64,000 nucleotides of DNA from Paludibacteraceae bacterium (GTDB lineage: Bacteria > Bacteroidota > Bacteroidia > Bacteroidales > Paludibacteraceae), in the NCBI GenBank assembly GCA_017479885.1, contig JAFVBR010000002.1:159095-223094 (forward strand). Direction: 5' to 3'. A program made the position numbers and the translations under genes. The notes beneath the pieces are model-generated. The model searched no databases and was not told where the DNA came from. It worked only from the letters and a program-made list of their open reading frames with translations. Positions 27,777 to 37,020 of the stretch are shown piece by piece. How positions within the stretch are numbered: the stretch's first letter is position 1; each line of letters opens with the position of its first letter.

Positions 27777-29261
27777 CTATTGTACAAAAATTTTCTTTAC
27801 TTTCATACCATAACGCAGAATGTTGATGCCTGAGGGGAGACATGAGAGCGGAATATCTGACATAGACGAACATACCTGAGCACCTGATAATGAATATATT
27901 TGAATCAGGCAATGCTCCGGGTTCAGTATAAGCGATTCCGTTACTGCAATATTATCCTTAAAATCATCAACTGCTGTTGTCAGAGGATATGACGTATATG
28001 CATGACTCTGTGATGCAGGGCTGTCAGAGATAGAGAAAAGAAGTGTGGCATATCCACGATAAATAAAACTCTGTGCTGCAAACGTCAGGATATCGATAGT
28101 GCTAAGTGTTGTACCCTCATCGGCACGCAGATAACGGGTGACAGAAGGAGAATATGTATGATAGAAACATATTTGATAATCCGGATAAACCGTATAATTC
28201 CACGGTTCTGTGTTACGGGTAAGATTCAGTCCGGAAGACGAGGAAGAGAATCCAATGACTTCATTGTCTGAAATATTTGTAATAAGAGCGGTTGAGTCGG
28301 GCAGGAATTCAATATGATATACAGCCTGTTCAGGATACGCGAATTCATATAGCGCCCGAAGCGAATCGGTGGTAATTATCCATGGCGGCAGAACATAGGT
28401 ATCAATTTTTTTATCCTTATTAAGTCCTCCGACCGCTATACAATGCTTATACGTATCAGCAAAAAGATAGTCGCCTGTTGTAAACTCCACCGTCTGTTTC
28501 CATTGATACCCGACCGAAGCCGAGTCAGCATACAAGGCGTAAAGTATTTCATCAGATACAGGGTAATACGTATCACCTGCTTTATAATAACATGGGCATG
28601 TATCGGAATAAGCAAGAGGTTCGTTCATCCATCCTACAAAAACATAATCATGAAGCGGCTCCGTCCAACGGGGCAGTGAGATACCTGAATTGGGTGTTTC
28701 TTCTCTTATTACCGGTGACAAACGGCGTGTTCCGGTATTGAAAGTGACAGTATATGGCTGCGTATTGGCAGTATGATATGCAATAGATATACTTGCTAAA
28801 TACAACGAGTTCTCTGTCGCTGAGATTTTCACAGCGAGGCTATCACCGTCTTTTGCTACGATATGCATACCACGGACGACATCAACAGGTACATTGGCAG
28901 AAGAAAAAGAGCCATACCATAGCTGCGAAGAAAAGGGTTGGTCGGATATAGACATCAGCACTTCGTCATTCAGGGTAATACGCAACTCTCCGCTACCGGA
29001 AGAAGAGTTGGAATGCATGTGTACAGTAATATCGGTAATAACAATATGAGGCAGACCGGTTAGAGAGAACAGGGCGTAATTTCCTGTAGTAAGCTGCCCT
29101 ACCCGTCCTGTTGTGGCAGTTTCATATAGGGCAAATTGAGAGCCTGCGGGTTCAACACCTTCTGATCGGACAGAGTTTCTACCGTTTACCACATAAGTGA
29201 CCGTTTCGGCAGAAGCATTGATACCGGCAAGCAATAATATGAGAACAAGAACCTTTTTCAC
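27777..29261 (-). CDS. Secreted protein with type IX-like sorting tail, unknown function
   Basis: 494 residues. Signal peptide (KKVLVLILLLAGINASA). A beta-rich N-terminal part (about 20-165) is followed by a Listeria-Bacteroides-type repeat block (about 168-245: YTVTFNTGTRR ... YVFVGWMNEPL). The C-terminus (IQIYSLSGAQV ... LPSGINILRYGMKVKKIFV) matches the type IX secretion sorting pattern, so surface attachment or release is likely. It is the last gene of the run starting at nadE. Confidence 0.8.
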   Translation of the reverse strand: MKKVLVLILLLAGINASAETVTYVVNGRNSVRSEGVEPAGSQFALYETATTGRVGQLTTGNYALFSLTGLPHIVITDITVHMHSNSSSGSGELRITLNDEVLMSISDQPFSSQLWYGSFSSANVPVDVVRGMHIVAKDGDSLAVKISATENSLYLASISIAYHTANTQPYTVTFNTGTRRLSPVIREETPNSGISLPRWTEPLHDYVFVGWMNEPLAYSDTCPCYYKAGDTYYPVSDEILYALYADSASVGYQWKQTVEFTTGDYLFADTYKHCIAVGGLNKDKKIDTYVLPPWIITTDSLRALYEFAYPEQAVYHIEFLPDSTALITNISDNEVIGFSSSSSGLNLTRNTEPWNYTVYPDYQICFYHTYSPSVTRYLRADEGTTLSTIDILTFAAQSFIYRGYATLLFSISDSPASQSHAYTSYPLTTAVDDFKDNIAVTESLILNPEHCLIQIYSLSGAQVCSSMSDIPLSCLPSGINILRYGMKVKKIFVQ

Positions 29262-29283
29262 TATAGATTTATTTTACAGTTGT

Positions 29284-29964
29284 TCATATTATCGATTGTG
29301 TGAGAGCATTCCAAATATTGTCGTCAGGCGGCGTTGCAACTATTACCACCTGCTGTTTGCTGACGGGGTGAACAAACTCTATTTTTCTTGCATGCAGCGA
29401 TATTCCTCCATCGGGATTGCTTCGCCTTGCCCCATACTTGAGGTCTCCTTTTACAGGGCATCCTATAGCAGCGAGCTGGCATCTGATTTGATGATGCCTT
29501 CCGGTATGAAGCTGAATCTCGAGGAGTGAGTAGTTGTCGCCCACGGCGAGAGTCCGATAGTCGAGAATTGCCTCTTTGGCATCGTGAGTGCCGGGTTTGA
29601 CGATGTATGATTTGTTTTGTTGTTCACGGCGTATAAGCCAATTGGTCAACTTAGCCTGCGGCATAGCAGGGCGTCCTTGCACGATAGCCCAATATGTTTT
29701 TTGTATGCGGTCGTGCGAGCGGAACATGTTGTTGAGTCGTGCGAGCGCCTTGCTTGTTCGTGCAAAGAGCACGACTCCGGTAGTGGGTCTGTCGAGGCGG
29801 TGTGCAACCCCGAGGAAGACATTGCCGGGCTTGTTGTATTTGTGCTTGATGTATGCTTTGAGGGCATCGGAGAGCGTTGCATCACCGGTTTTGTCGGGCT
29901 GGACGATTTCGCCGACCGCCTTGTTGACAGCAATAATATGGTTGTCTTCGTAAAGAATGGTCAT
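29284..29964 (-). CDS. RluA-family pseudouridine synthase
   Basis: 226 residues. The catalytic motif HRLDRPTTG (Asp about residue 59) is intact, with HQIRCQLA at about 160 and KYGARR near 180. No S4 domain, so it is the short form. It isomerises uridine in rRNA or tRNA; the exact position cannot be told. It sits 11 bp after the receiver/PPDK gene. Confidence 0.92.
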   Translation of the reverse strand: MTILYEDNHIIAVNKAVGEIVQPDKTGDATLSDALKAYIKHKYNKPGNVFLGVAHRLDRPTTGVVLFARTSKALARLNNMFRSHDRIQKTYWAIVQGRPAMPQAKLTNWLIRREQQNKSYIVKPGTHDAKEAILDYRTLAVGDNYSLLEIQLHTGRHHQIRCQLAAIGCPVKGDLKYGARRSNPDGGISLHARKIEFVHPVSKQQVVIVATPPDDNIWNALTQSII

Positions 29965-29975
29965 GAGATGGAGGG

Positions 29976-32954
29976 TTATAATTTGATGCAGGCGTGGTTA
30001 TGGAGGCCGTCGATGGTTATTTGTAGAGGTTTGGGTAGTTGTACGTGTCTGAGGAAAGAAGTTTCGTGAAGAGCGTCAAGCCGGTTGAGTTGTTGTTCGT
30101 TGTATGAGTCGTTGGCACGTGCATAAGGATCTACATTGATGTATCCGACATTGAATGAAGTGAGGTTTTGGAAGAAATGCGAGCCCTGGCTTGGTTCGAC
30201 TCTGAAGTTCGGTAGCGAACACTCGACGATAGCCTTAGCCTCGCTGATGTCGCTCCACTGAACGGGTACACCGAGTGAAGGGATTTGTGAGCCCCATCTG
30301 CCGAATCCGATGAGGAGATATGTTTTACCTTGCAGTCTGAGTTGTGTATTCCATTCTCTGATGGTTTCAGCCATTTCGGTGGTTCTGAGTGGGTCGAAAG
30401 CCGATTGTTTGAGATAGATGATGTCGGAGACGCCGTCAATTTTTCCGATGCCGAGTGCCATATCCGAGAGGATGAGTGGATTGGTTTGGTCGATGTTGGT
30501 CCAATCGACTTTAGCATAGAGTGTATCGGTAGCGATAGGTCTGATTTGCAAGACATTGAAGACAGCCTTGGAGTTGTCGGCGGGAATATTTGCAGCGAAC
30601 TCTATTTCGACGGGGCACTTCATCTCCTGTTTGGCTATAAGCAGGAGCTGCTTGAGAATATCAGCGAGGGGAAAGGTATTGAACTTAAGCATAGGTGCGA
30701 AAGTGATGAATCGTGGTCCGTGGGGATAGCAAGAGTCGACGATACGCTGATTGTCGTAGTCGAAAGTGGAAGCGACGTGTCTGAGAGAGTAGAACTGTTC
30801 GCAGTCAGAGATATTGAATCGTTTGAGATTGACATCGTCGTTGACAGAAGTTTTGAAGAGTTCGGGTTGCATAGAGAGTGCGAGCATAGACTGCTGTGTG
30901 TCTCTCATGGTAAGTTCGGGTGTGCTTGTCTGGAGGACATGGTTGGGATAGTCGGGTGCGAAGCGGAGGACCTGTTCTCCATCGACAACGACTTTACCGA
31001 GTCCGTATGCTACTTTGACGATGCCGTCGTCAGGTGTCTCGTATCCGACGGGGTAGAAATTGATGCTTCTGGCGACGCCTGAGAGTGTAGGAAAGAAGAC
31101 AGTCCCCTGCTCTTCTCCGCATATTTCCTGAATGACGACAGCCATTTTCTCCTCGGAGATGAGGTTGGCAGTAGAAGCGATATATCCTCTGGCGGAAGCG
31201 AAATAAACGGCAGCATAGACGCTCTTGACAGCTTTTCCAATCATACGAATCTGCTGGTCTTCGTTTTCAGTGGCAGGAATCATGTAAGTAGAATAGACCC
31301 CAGCGAAAGGCTGGTAGTAGGAATCCTCAAGTTTGCTGGATGAGCGAACAGCGACAGGTTTGCCGGACACTCTTACAAACATGCGCAGAGCCTCAATAAG
31401 TTCCTGCGGGAGAGTGGAGGCGACAAATTCAGCGAGTATTTCTTCGTCGGAGAGTTCGGACTCGATGATATACTGCAGTCCGTTGTCGTGAATGAAGCGG
31501 TCGAAGAACTCGGTAGTGATGACGAGTGTTCTGGGTACGAGCACTCGTACATTATCCCATCGGTCGTAGAGGTTGTACTTATAGAGAATGCTATTGAGGA
31601 AAGCGAGTCCCCGCGCCTTTCCTCCGAGTGAGGAGTTGCCGAGTCGTGAGAACCAGATGGTGTCGTTGAAGGTATCGGGATTGAACTTAGCTACGACACC
31701 CTGAGCCTGGTTGAGTCGGTAGTCGTGTATGAGTTGAATATTCTGCCGCCGTACATTCTCGATATCGTCGTCGTTTTGTATTTTGAGTTTTCTGACTCCT
31801 CGTGCGACGGAGAATAGTCCTCTGGCGTAGAGCCATTTGCTGAGATAGTTGTTGTCGGATAGTCTTCGGAAGGCCTTAGGCGGAATGGTGGAGATGATAC
31901 GTTCGAATCCTTCGAGGTCGTTTGCCCGCATAATCTCCTTATCTGTATCGGGGTCGATAGCGACAAAATCTCCGAATCCGAACTCCCGTCCGATATAGTC
32001 TCCGAGTTGTTGTGTGAGTGTTTTGCTGGTTTTGACGATGAATCCGACATTGAGTTTAGCGGCGACCTCACGCATAGAGTCCTGCGACGACTGCATGAGA
32101 ATGGGCATAGTAGGAATATCTTTCCTGATGAGCTTGCACAAATCAACACCTGCGTCGAGTTTTTCTTTTTCGGGCAGGTCTGTTTTATGAATGACGAATC
32201 CGATATCTGATATGACTCCGATGATTTGTTTGCGGTACTTACGGTATAGTTCGACCGCCTCGTCGTAGCAAGTGGCCATGAGGATTTTTGGTCTTGCTCT
32301 TTTCCTGAAGAGTTGTTGCTGCTCGTTGAGAGCATCTTTGATGGCGATGCTGTTCTGCTGGAGAACGAGTTTGTAGAGTACAGGGAGATATGTAGAATAG
32401 TATCTGATGGAGTCTTCGACGAGCAGAATGGCCCTCACCTCTTCCCCGAGGATATCGTGGTCAGCATTGAGTTTGTCCTCAAGGAGTTTGATGATAGCGA
32501 TGATGAGGTCAGCCGAGTTGTTCCAGCAGAAGATATAGTCGATGTATTGCGAAGTGAAGAGAGTGTGCTCTCGCTCATCATCGTCGTTTTGCACGATAGC
32601 AGTTCTGACTCTTTCGTAAACCGTTTTGGAGAAAGAAGTAAGCAGCACGATAGGCGTATCAGGTGCGAGTTGTTTCATCTGCCTTGCGAAAGCGCCTGTC
32701 TGCTCAACGGCAGCATTGTTGACCATGATAACGAGACTGAACTGTTCTCCGTTTCTCATGAGTTGGAGAGCGTCATCAGTTGTTTCAGTTCTGACGATGG
32801 CGGGCGGGTTGCTGAGGTTGAGTTCGGCATACTCTTGCGCAATCTGCACATCGATACGTCCGTCTTCGTTGAGTACGAAGCTGTCGTAGTTGTTGCAAAC
32901 GAGAAGAATACGCCTTATGCGGATTGCCATCAAACTATTCAGATCTGCTTCCAT
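29976..32954 (-). CDS. Tandem receiver-like domains fused to a PPDK nucleotide-binding half
   Basis: 992 residues. Residues about 12-130 resemble a response-regulator receiver without clear phospho-acceptor. A second one (about 175-340) has ILLVEDS, VISDIGF (candidate Asp) and an IVKTSK lysine region. The C-terminal half (about 430-830) is the PEP-synthase/PPDK ATP-binding domain: SLGGKARGLAFL, VAVRSSSKLED (about 532-542), VVIQEICGEEQG and FNVLQIRP. The phosphohistidine and PEP-binding domains of a full PPDK are absent. It is probably a signalling or phosphotransfer protein. Known as a family label in Bacteroidota; its reaction is not known to me. Confidence 0.8.
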   Translation of the reverse strand: MEADLNSLMAIRIRRILLVCNNYDSFVLNEDGRIDVQIAQEYAELNLSNPPAIVRTETTDDALQLMRNGEQFSLVIMVNNAAVEQTGAFARQMKQLAPDTPIVLLTSFSKTVYERVRTAIVQNDDDEREHTLFTSQYIDYIFCWNNSADLIIAIIKLLEDKLNADHDILGEEVRAILLVEDSIRYYSTYLPVLYKLVLQQNSIAIKDALNEQQQLFRKRARPKILMATCYDEAVELYRKYRKQIIGVISDIGFVIHKTDLPEKEKLDAGVDLCKLIRKDIPTMPILMQSSQDSMREVAAKLNVGFIVKTSKTLTQQLGDYIGREFGFGDFVAIDPDTDKEIMRANDLEGFERIISTIPPKAFRRLSDNNYLSKWLYARGLFSVARGVRKLKIQNDDDIENVRRQNIQLIHDYRLNQAQGVVAKFNPDTFNDTIWFSRLGNSSLGGKARGLAFLNSILYKYNLYDRWDNVRVLVPRTLVITTEFFDRFIHDNGLQYIIESELSDEEILAEFVASTLPQELIEALRMFVRVSGKPVAVRSSSKLEDSYYQPFAGVYSTYMIPATENEDQQIRMIGKAVKSVYAAVYFASARGYIASTANLISEEKMAVVIQEICGEEQGTVFFPTLSGVARSINFYPVGYETPDDGIVKVAYGLGKVVVDGEQVLRFAPDYPNHVLQTSTPELTMRDTQQSMLALSMQPELFKTSVNDDVNLKRFNISDCEQFYSLRHVASTFDYDNQRIVDSCYPHGPRFITFAPMLKFNTFPLADILKQLLLIAKQEMKCPVEIEFAANIPADNSKAVFNVLQIRPIATDTLYAKVDWTNIDQTNPLILSDMALGIGKIDGVSDIIYLKQSAFDPLRTTEMAETIREWNTQLRLQGKTYLLIGFGRWGSQIPSLGVPVQWSDISEAKAIVECSLPNFRVEPSQGSHFFQNLTSFNVGYINVDPYARANDSYNEQQLNRLDALHETSFLRHVQLPKPLQITIDGLHNHACIKL

Positions 32955-32978
32955 TGTTTAATGATTGAGAGTAATATT

Positions 32979-34337
32979 TTACACCACGCCTTGTTCCACC
33001 ATGGCATTGGCTACTTTGATGAATCCTGCGATATTCGCCCCTTTGACATAGTTGACGTAGCCATCATCCTGTGTACCGTATTTGAGGCATGCGTCGTGAA
33101 TATCAGCCATGATGCGGTGCAGATGAGCATCCACTTCTTCAGCCGTCCAGCGCTGTCGGATGCTGTTCTGTGTCATCTCGAGTCCGGAGGTAGCCACTCC
33201 GCCGGCATTGCTTGCCTTGCCGGGTGAATAGAGAATCTTTGCCTGCTGGAAGAGAGCGATTGCCTCGGGAGTGGAGGGCATATTGGCTCCTTCAGCCACA
33301 CACCAGCAGCCATTACTGAGGAGCAACTCAGCATCGTGTTTCTCTATCTCGTTCTGGGTGGCGCAAGGCAGCGCTATATCACAGGGAATACGCCAAGGGC
33401 GTTCTCCCGGGAAATACTGCGCCTGCGGGTATTGCTTAGCATACTCCGAGATTCGGCCGCGACGTATATTCTTAAGTAGAAAGACATAGTTGAGTTTGTC
33501 TTCTGTAAGTCCTTCGGGGTCATAAACAAAGCCGTCAGAATCGGAGAGAGTGACCACTTTGGCTCCGAGACGCATAGCCTTCTGTGCAGCATACTGTGCC
33601 ACATTGCCGGCTCCGGAGACAGCGACTGTTTGCCCTTCGAAAGACTTGCCCTGAGTGGCGAGCATGGCTTGTGCGAAGTAGCACAGACCGTAGCCTGTAG
33701 CTTCGGGTCTCAGCCTGGAGCCACCCCAATACTGCCCCTTGCCTGTGAGTGTGCCGGTGAATTCATCACGCAAACGCTTGTACTGCCCGAAGAGATAGCC
33801 TATCTCACGACCTCCGACACCTATATCACCAGCGGGTACATCGGTGTCCTGACCTATATGCCGATAGAGTTCGGTCATGAACGACTGGCAGAAGCGCATC
33901 ACCTCAGCATCGGACTTGCCACGGGGTGAGAAGTCGCTACCACCTTTGGCACCGCCCATAGGCAGAGTGGTGAGGGAGTTCTTGAAGGTCTGTTCGAAAG
34001 CGAGGAACTTCATGATGCTGAGGTTGACCGACTCGTGGAAACGAATGCCGCCTTTGTAGGGTCCGATAGCGGAATTCATCTGCACGCGGAAACCGCGATT
34101 AATCTGTATTTGTCCACGATCGTCAACCCAAGGGACACGAAACATGATGACACGCTCGGGTTCTACCATGCGCTCGAGCACCTTCTGCTCACGGAGATAG
34201 GGGTACTGCATGATGTAGGGAGCAACACTCTCCACCACCTCGCTCACAGCCTGATGAAACTCGTGTTCACCGGGGTTCTTGCGGATAAGGTCAGCCATGA
34301 AAGAGTCGATGTACTGACGTGTAAGTTTGTCTGTCAT
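32979..34337 (-). CDS. gdhA: NADP-dependent glutamate dehydrogenase
   Basis: 452 residues. It interconverts 2-oxoglutarate plus ammonia and glutamate. Visible features: substrate motif GPYKGGIRFH, catalytic lysine region PMGGAKGGSDFSPRGKSD (about 122-139), and NADP fold VAVSGAGNVAQYAA. The Asp-Ser in LSDSDGF after the fold is the usual pattern of NADP-type hexameric enzymes. It lies 35 bp from rlmB and 24 bp from the next gene, so is probably co-transcribed. Confidence 0.97.
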   Translation of the reverse strand: MTDKLTRQYIDSFMADLIRKNPGEHEFHQAVSEVVESVAPYIMQYPYLREQKVLERMVEPERVIMFRVPWVDDRGQIQINRGFRVQMNSAIGPYKGGIRFHESVNLSIMKFLAFEQTFKNSLTTLPMGGAKGGSDFSPRGKSDAEVMRFCQSFMTELYRHIGQDTDVPAGDIGVGGREIGYLFGQYKRLRDEFTGTLTGKGQYWGGSRLRPEATGYGLCYFAQAMLATQGKSFEGQTVAVSGAGNVAQYAAQKAMRLGAKVVTLSDSDGFVYDPEGLTEDKLNYVFLLKNIRRGRISEYAKQYPQAQYFPGERPWRIPCDIALPCATQNEIEKHDAELLLSNGCWCVAEGANMPSTPEAIALFQQAKILYSPGKASNAGGVATSGLEMTQNSIRQRWTAEEVDAHLHRIMADIHDACLKYGTQDDGYVNYVKGANIAGFIKVANAMVEQGVV

Positions 34338-34372
34338 AATACCTTATAGTTAGTATAGTTTGAAAAGTTTGT

Positions 34373-35167
34373 TTAGTTTGCGGAGTTGCGCTGGCGGACT
34401 ACTTCGTATATCATGACTGCTGCCGCGACGCTAACGTTGAGTGATTCAATAGTGCCTTTCATGGGGATACGGACTTTTTCATTGCAGAGCAGGAGGTTAT
34501 CTTCGTAGATTCCCGTATCTTCACTCCCCATGACAATTGCGAGAGGTTGTGTGAAATCGGCCTGAGTATATAACTTGTCGGTATGCTCAGTGGCGGCGAC
34601 AACAGCAAGTCCGCTATCACGGAGGAACCGGAGGGCAGCCTGCATATTCTCCACCTTGCAAACGGGGAGTGTATGGAGGGCTCCGGCACTGGTTTTAACG
34701 GCATCACCATTGATGCTGACGCTGCCGCGAGAAGGAATAACAACAGCATCGACACCGGCACAGGCACAAGTACGGGCTATTGCTCCGAAATTACGCATAT
34801 CGGTAATACCGTCGAGGACGACGAGAAGAGGGGTTTTGCCCTGCTCATAAAGAGATGGAATGATGTCTTCGAGACGATGAAAGTCGATTGGAGAGAGGAA
34901 GGCGATAACACCCTGGTGATTCTTGTCGGTATATTGCGCGAGTCTTTCAACGGGCACACGCTGAACAGGTGTAGGCAGACCTTGGAGTTTGAGCAACAGT
35001 TCTTTAGCAAGTTGGGAACTGAGGTCGCGGCGAATGAGAATCTTGTCGATTACTTTGCCTGCATCTATAGCCTCCATAACGGCACGAATGCCGAATATCA
35101 TCTCAGACTGTTTAGGACGCCGTACTTTGTAATCAGCAGGCGTCTGCTTTGTTGAACGGGGATTCAT
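34373..35167 (-). CDS. rlmB: 23S rRNA (guanosine-2'-O)-methyltransferase, SPOUT family
   Basis: 264 residues from ATG 35167, whose first base overlaps the upstream stop (TAATG); ATG 35179 would add four residues. SPOUT knot motifs: NFGAIART (about 125-132), VMGSEDTGI (about 210) and IPMKGTIESLNVSVAAAV (about 232-249). The N-terminal substrate-binding domain is present. RlmB methylates G2251 in the P loop of 23S rRNA; TrmH-type tRNA activity cannot be ruled out. Confidence 0.9.
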   Translation of the reverse strand: MNPRSTKQTPADYKVRRPKQSEMIFGIRAVMEAIDAGKVIDKILIRRDLSSQLAKELLLKLQGLPTPVQRVPVERLAQYTDKNHQGVIAFLSPIDFHRLEDIIPSLYEQGKTPLLVVLDGITDMRNFGAIARTCACAGVDAVVIPSRGSVSINGDAVKTSAGALHTLPVCKVENMQAALRFLRDSGLAVVAATEHTDKLYTQADFTQPLAIVMGSEDTGIYEDNLLLCNEKVRIPMKGTIESLNVSVAAAVMIYEVVRQRNSAN

Positions 35168-37008
35168 TATTGTAGCCATTTAAGGAATTCAGTGATGTCT
35201 TCATTATAGGAGTATGCCTTGCCGAGCTGTTTGCCCTCGGGTGAGAGGCGAACATAGTAAGGCTGGGCATTGGCAGAGAAACGCGAGCGCTGAATGTAAC
35301 TATTGTAATCGCCAACAGTCTTGAGACGGCGCTCTTTGCCATTCTCTGTAACGGTGACAGGTTCGGGGAGTTTGGTCTTGTCGTCAACGATGAGAGTGAC
35401 AATGACATAATTACCCAAAGCCGCCTTTACGCGTTCGTCGGAGAGAACCTTTGCCTCCATCTTACGGCAGTTGACGCAACCGTAACCAGAGAAGTCGAGG
35501 AGGAGTTGTTTGCCTTGCTGATTAGCCTGCTGAAGGGCATCGTCGTAGCCTACGATATGCGAGAACATGCCATTGTCAGAAGACTGAACATCAGAGGAAG
35601 ATTTGTCTATCACCCAATCCTGAGTGGCAAGAGGCGGTGCGAAGGCTGAGACAGCCTTGAGGGGAGCCCCCCAGAGTCCGGGCAGCATATATATTGAGAA
35701 AGCAATAGAGATTACTGCCATCATGAAGCGAAAGACAGAGATACCTTCAGGTTTCTCTTCATGACGAAAACGGAAAACTCCAAGCAGATACAATCCGAGC
35801 AGAAGGAAGATGACTACCCAGAGTGCTATAAACACTTCTCTGTCGAGCAGATGCCAACCGTAAGCAAGGTCCGCCACGGAGAAGAACTTGAGGGAGAGAG
35901 CGAGTTCAAGAAAAGCGAGCACGACCTTGAATGAGTCCATCCAGCCTCCTGAGCGAGGCAGACGGCGCATCCACTGTGGAAACATGGCAAAGAGCGAGAA
36001 AGGCAAAGCCAGAGCAACAGCGAAGCCCAACATTCCGACAGCGGGAGCAAGGAGAGACTTACCTGCAGCCTCAACGAGGAGAGTGCCGATTATAGGACCC
36101 GTGCATGAAAAAGAGACTATAACGAGAGTGAATGCCATGAGGAGAATACTCAGCAAGCCTGAAGCAGAGCGTGCCTTGCTATCAAGGCGCGTACTCCAAG
36201 AGGAAGGCAGAGTAATCTCGAATGCTCCGAAGAAGGAGAGGGCAAACACCACCAAAAGCGCAAAGAAGAAGAGGTTGACAACAGCATTGGTGGAGATGTC
36301 GTTGAGTGCACTTGCTCCGAAAATCAGTGTCACCAAGAGTCCGAGAGCAACATAAATAACAATGATGGAGAGACCATAGAGGAGAGCGTCTTTGAGTGCC
36401 TTGCCGCCTTGATTGCGTTTCATGAAGAAACTGACTGTCATAGGGATGATAGGCCATACGCAGGGCGTGAAGATGGCAAGGAGTCCGCCGAGAAGTCCCA
36501 TGAGGAAAAGCCACCAGAGAGAAGCAGTGTCAGATGCGTTTGACGGAGCTACAGAAAGTTCGCCACAGTCGGCAGCAAGCAACCCGTCTGTTTCGAACTC
36601 CCAGACAGTAGGAGGCAAGCACGACACATCGTTGCATGCCATATACTCCACCGAGCCTTTTATCACGGGTGTAGGAGGCATGGGGAAAGTGAGCAAGAAA
36701 GCCACTTTGCCCTCGTAATAACCCAAGTCCATAAGGAAATTCTCGTCGTAAGAAGTATGGAGTTTGCCCTGTGCAAGAGCAAGTGTGTAGTTGTCAACAC
36801 CTTCTATAGAGAATGAGGTGGGTTTGGGTCCGTCGGGAGGCAACTGTGTGTCATAGAGATGCCAGCCATTGTCAATAGCGGCAGTAAGTGTCAGCACAAC
36901 GGAGTCACCTTTCTGCACAGCCGACTGCTGCCAGTGGACAGGCTCCAAAATCTGCGCACTGAGTGAGAGAGCAAGGAGCGAAAAAAGAGATAAGAATATA
37001 CGTTTCAT
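35167..37008 (-). CDS. DsbD-family thiol:disulfide interchange protein
   Basis: 613 residues from ATG 37008 (ATG 37011 is equally possible). Signal peptide (RIFLSLFSLLALSLSAQ), an N-terminal periplasmic domain with the cysteine pair region MACNDVSCLPP (about 135-145), eight membrane helices of the CcdA/DsbD type with CVWPIIPMT and SCTGPIIG, and a C-terminal thioredoxin domain with YGCVNCRKME (about 508). It carries electrons from cytoplasmic thioredoxin to periplasmic thiols. Overlaps rlmB by one base. Confidence 0.93.
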   Translation of the reverse strand: MKRIFLSLFSLLALSLSAQILEPVHWQQSAVQKGDSVVLTLTAAIDNGWHLYDTQLPPDGPKPTSFSIEGVDNYTLALAQGKLHTSYDENFLMDLGYYEGKVAFLLTFPMPPTPVIKGSVEYMACNDVSCLPPTVWEFETDGLLAADCGELSVAPSNASDTASLWWLFLMGLLGGLLAIFTPCVWPIIPMTVSFFMKRNQGGKALKDALLYGLSIIVIYVALGLLVTLIFGASALNDISTNAVVNLFFFALLVVFALSFFGAFEITLPSSWSTRLDSKARSASGLLSILLMAFTLVIVSFSCTGPIIGTLLVEAAGKSLLAPAVGMLGFAVALALPFSLFAMFPQWMRRLPRSGGWMDSFKVVLAFLELALSLKFFSVADLAYGWHLLDREVFIALWVVIFLLLGLYLLGVFRFRHEEKPEGISVFRFMMAVISIAFSIYMLPGLWGAPLKAVSAFAPPLATQDWVIDKSSSDVQSSDNGMFSHIVGYDDALQQANQQGKQLLLDFSGYGCVNCRKMEAKVLSDERVKAALGNYVIVTLIVDDKTKLPEPVTVTENGKERRLKTVGDYNSYIQRSRFSANAQPYYVRLSPEGKQLGKAYSYNEDITEFLKWLQ

Positions 37009-37020
37009 CATTCTTGAGGG

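Noticed and set aside
30330-31082. 250-codon frame opposite the receiver/PPDK gene, and a 304-codon one at 32313-33227
   Set aside because: Both mirror conserved coding DNA; composition follows the sense gene.
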